A stretch of 7,918 bases of DNA from Treponema sp. (GTDB lineage: Bacteria; Spirochaetota; Spirochaetia; Treponematales; Breznakiellaceae), in NCBI GenBank assembly GCA_031259515.1, contig JAIRLK010000219.1, positions 1 to 7,918 of the forward strand. The letters run 5' to 3'. Positions 6,459-7,918 of this stretch are shown in pieces. Within the stretch, counting starts at the first letter, position 1. The number at the start of each line of letters is the position of its first letter. The position numbers and the translations under genes were made by a program. Under the pieces are notes generated by a model. That model searched no databases. It saw nothing but the letters and a program-made list of their open reading frames with translations, and was not told the origin of the DNA.

Positions 6459-6484
6459 GAATTGTATAAAAGAATTGTATAAAA
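6459..6484. repeat. Perfect 13-bp tandem repeat (GAATTGTATAAAA twice)
   Basis: GAATTGTATAAAA occurs at 6459-6471 and again immediately at 6472-6484. It is AT-rich and sits 47 bases upstream of the predicted mutase -35 box and about 60 bases from the edge of the insertion sequence. It could be a pair of regulator-binding sites or AT-rich upstream promoter DNA, or a replication slippage product. No protein can be assigned to it. Confidence 0.6.
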
Positions 6485-6542
6485 ACTTGATTCCAGGGAT
6501 CAGGATGACGCTATGCTATGCAATACCTCACTGTTTTGAAAA

Positions 6543-7910
6543 TTTGGACATTTTGCCATAACAGCGCCCGGCCCGTAATAAGACGTTTCAAAAAGTAACC
6601 GAAACCTTTTGGGCAGGGCATTTAGAAAAGGTAACTTTAGCCCTGCGGGCAGCCAAAAGGCTGTCGACGGCCTGGTTAAGGGTATACGGCAATTTGACCG
6701 GGTTCCGCAATGCCCCCGCCGGGCGGAGAGCCCGGCCTTCTCCGTCAGAGAAGATTCCATGAGCCGCTGGCAGGGCGTTTTTAAGGCTTTGTCATAAACC
6801 TTGACCGTTTTGGAACCGACCCCGGTTTTGCGTAAAAGCTTCTTGTCGGAGATGAAAAAGCTGACCATGGGGCACAGGAACCGGCAGACGCGATTGAGGG
6901 CGTCACATTCTTCCCGGGTGCCATAGCGCCAGTAGCCGGCATAGTTTCTGACAAAGGCGTTGTTTTTCTGTTCGGCAAAACAGTTGTCGTTTTTGTTGCA
7001 GGAACGGCTATGGGAGAGGCCGAGGGTTTTAACGGTTTCCCGCCAGTTGATGGTGTCGCGGTTAATGAACTCAGAGCCATTGTCGCTACGGGACTCGACA
7101 AGGTTGAAGGGGCTGGAGACGCAGGTGGTTTTCAGGCCTTCCAGCGTCCAGGTATGGGCCTTGTTTAACAGGCCGTAGAGCCACAGCCAGCCGGAGGCGG
7201 CATTGGTAACGGTAAGGGTGAGGTTGAATTCCCCCGAATCGGAGTCGCCGCAATGGTGAACCGTGTCTGTCTGGCAGAATCCGGGGTGTCACGCTCCTCA
7301 TCGGTGTACCGGACCCGGACGGGGATTTTTTTAAGGAGGGCGGAGGCCGCGCTTGCGGTGCCGGATATGCCGCGTAACCGCATGGCATCCTTGTCGGGCT
7401 TGAGGAGACGGCCTGTCTGCCGTCCGGATATTGCCGGCAACCGGGTGCTTATTGCGGGGGTGATGTGGAAGTCCGGCATACGGCTAGAGCAGAGGAAATC
7501 AATATTTTGTCTGATGAGTTCCGCCAGACAGGATCCGCGCTTATACCGATAAAACCGCCAGGTGGCTTCGATGCGGGCAACGGTTTTCCCGGTGTAGACA
7601 GGTTTGCCCAATCGGTTTTTCGGTTTCGGCTTTTTCCCCGCTTTGAACACGACGGTTTTTCCGTCTATGACACCCGTTGCGGTCTTACCGGGACGCATTG
7701 ACAGGACCCGAATGGCGTACTTCCGGTTATATCCGGTGAGCCTGACGTACTGGTCCAGTATCAAGCCCTTTTCTTTCTTGCCCACCTTGCGGTACTCCCC
7801 TCTGGTTTCCCGTGTGACCGCTTTTCGTTCGTTCATGTGTAACCCCATTTTGACCTCCGGTTCTTCCCGGAAGCATGTCGATTTGGGTTACATTTTCATA
7901 ATGTCTCAAA
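6543..7910 (-). mobile_element. Insertion sequence with a DDE transposase (IS481/ISNCY-like), degenerate
   Basis: A unit of about 1.37 kb around one transposase gene. The ends look like imperfect inverted repeats. The left end on plus reads TTTGGACATTTTGCC from 6543, and the right end on minus reads TTTGAGACATTATG from 7910. Allowing one inserted base they share TTTG and GACATT-W-TG. The transposase stop lies about 45 bases inside the left end and its start about 60 bases inside the right end, which is a normal layout. Target-site duplication could not be confirmed, since only eight bases remain to the right. The exact boundaries are therefore approximate. Confidence 0.65.
6588..7848 (-). pseudogene. 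DDE (rve integrase-core) transposase, broken by two frameshifts
   Basis: Transposase that would cut and join the ends of its insertion sequence. Translation starts at ATG 7848 behind GGAGG, spaced six bases. Frame one encodes an N-terminal helix-turn-helix region (with LILDQYVRLTGYNRKYAIRV) to TDEERDTP near 7282. A base then appears to be missing and the second frame continues with FCQTDTVHHCGDSDSGEFNL, and on through NAASGWLWL, LLNKAHTW, SDNGSEFIN and CFAEQKNNAFVRNY. A second missing base between about 6740 and 6712 moves to a third frame with ALRNPVKLPYTLNQAVDSLL and a TGA at 6590-6588. Repaired, it would be about 420 residues, normal for this family. The catalytic triad is intact: Asp at 7267-7265 (QTDTV), Asp at 7084-7082 (SDNGS) and Glu at 6973-6971 (AEQKN). 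Both lesions are single-base losses, so inactivation or sequencing error are both possible. Confidence 0.85.
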
Positions 7911-7918
7911 CCCTTTTT

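Larger units (their letters stand above)
6180..6542. other. Non-coding leader and upstream region of the mutase gene
   Basis: About 360 bases with no credible gene. A minus-strand frame reaching from 6427 into the mutase gene only overlaps its coding sequence out of phase and has no motif or ribosome-binding site. From the mutase start rightward the region holds the GAGGAG ribosome-binding site, three stem-loops (6226-6367), the predicted promoter (6384-6412), the 13-bp tandem repeat (6459-6484) and then the edge of the insertion sequence near 6543. Confidence 0.6.

Noticed and set aside
7270..7295. Programmed -1 ribosomal frameshifting as the explanation for the first transposase frame break.
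   Set aside because: The bases at the break (ACC CCG GAT) do not form a standard X XXY YYZ slippery heptamer. A second break in the same gene also makes loss of bases more likely.

Overview
The window looks like a piece of a spirochaete chromosome, most likely a Treponema. The reason is a leftward cluster of three genes that matches the treponemal TatT–TatP–TatQM transporter locus (in Treponema pallidum, Tp0956–Tp0957–Tp0958): a TPR lipoprotein, a periplasmic binding protein, and a fused small-plus-large membrane subunit. The host-associated lineage cannot be fixed from sequence alone. A termite-gut or oral/intestinal Treponema is my inference, partly from the moderately GC-rich coding DNA and the transposase type.

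Layout, left to right. Positions 1–321 carry no convincing gene. They hold a leftward promoter candidate (55–83) for something beyond the left edge, a GC-rich hairpin (112–133) and a weak terminator-like hairpin (241–275) after the transporter genes. Positions 322–6179 hold four genes, all on the minus strand and closely spaced, so transcription order is right to left: phosphoglucomutase/phosphomannomutase (6179–4395), tatT (4310–3336), tatP (3257–2223), tatQM (2211–322). Positions 6180–6542 are a non-coding leader and upstream region. It has a good sigma-70-type promoter (6384–6412), an array of three stem-loops (6226–6367) in the predicted 5' leader, and a perfect 13-bp tandem repeat (6459–6484). 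Positions 6543–7910 are an insertion sequence whose DDE transposase is broken by two one-base frameshifts but keeps all three catalytic residues.

How the genes may work together: the three Tat genes encode a TRAP importer driven by an ion gradient. TatP captures ligand in the periplasm and TatQM moves it across the inner membrane. TatT is a lipoprotein partner that may pass ligand to TatP. The sugar-phosphate mutase lies 84 bp upstream on the same strand with no clear terminator between, so co-transcription is plausible, although no metabolic link follows from that alone.

The most unusual signals are these. A 15-bp motif (GAGCCT-K-TCCCAAAA on the minus strand) sits just downstream of two independent predicted leftward promoters, at the left edge and in the mutase leader. 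The mutase leader itself carries three hairpins. An 11-bp duplication before tatP repeats a Shine–Dalgarno plus start codon and creates a four-codon ORF that overlaps the real start. TatP also lacks the arginine normally used by TRAP binding proteins to hold a carboxylate ligand. I do not see a clearly new defence or mobile system here.
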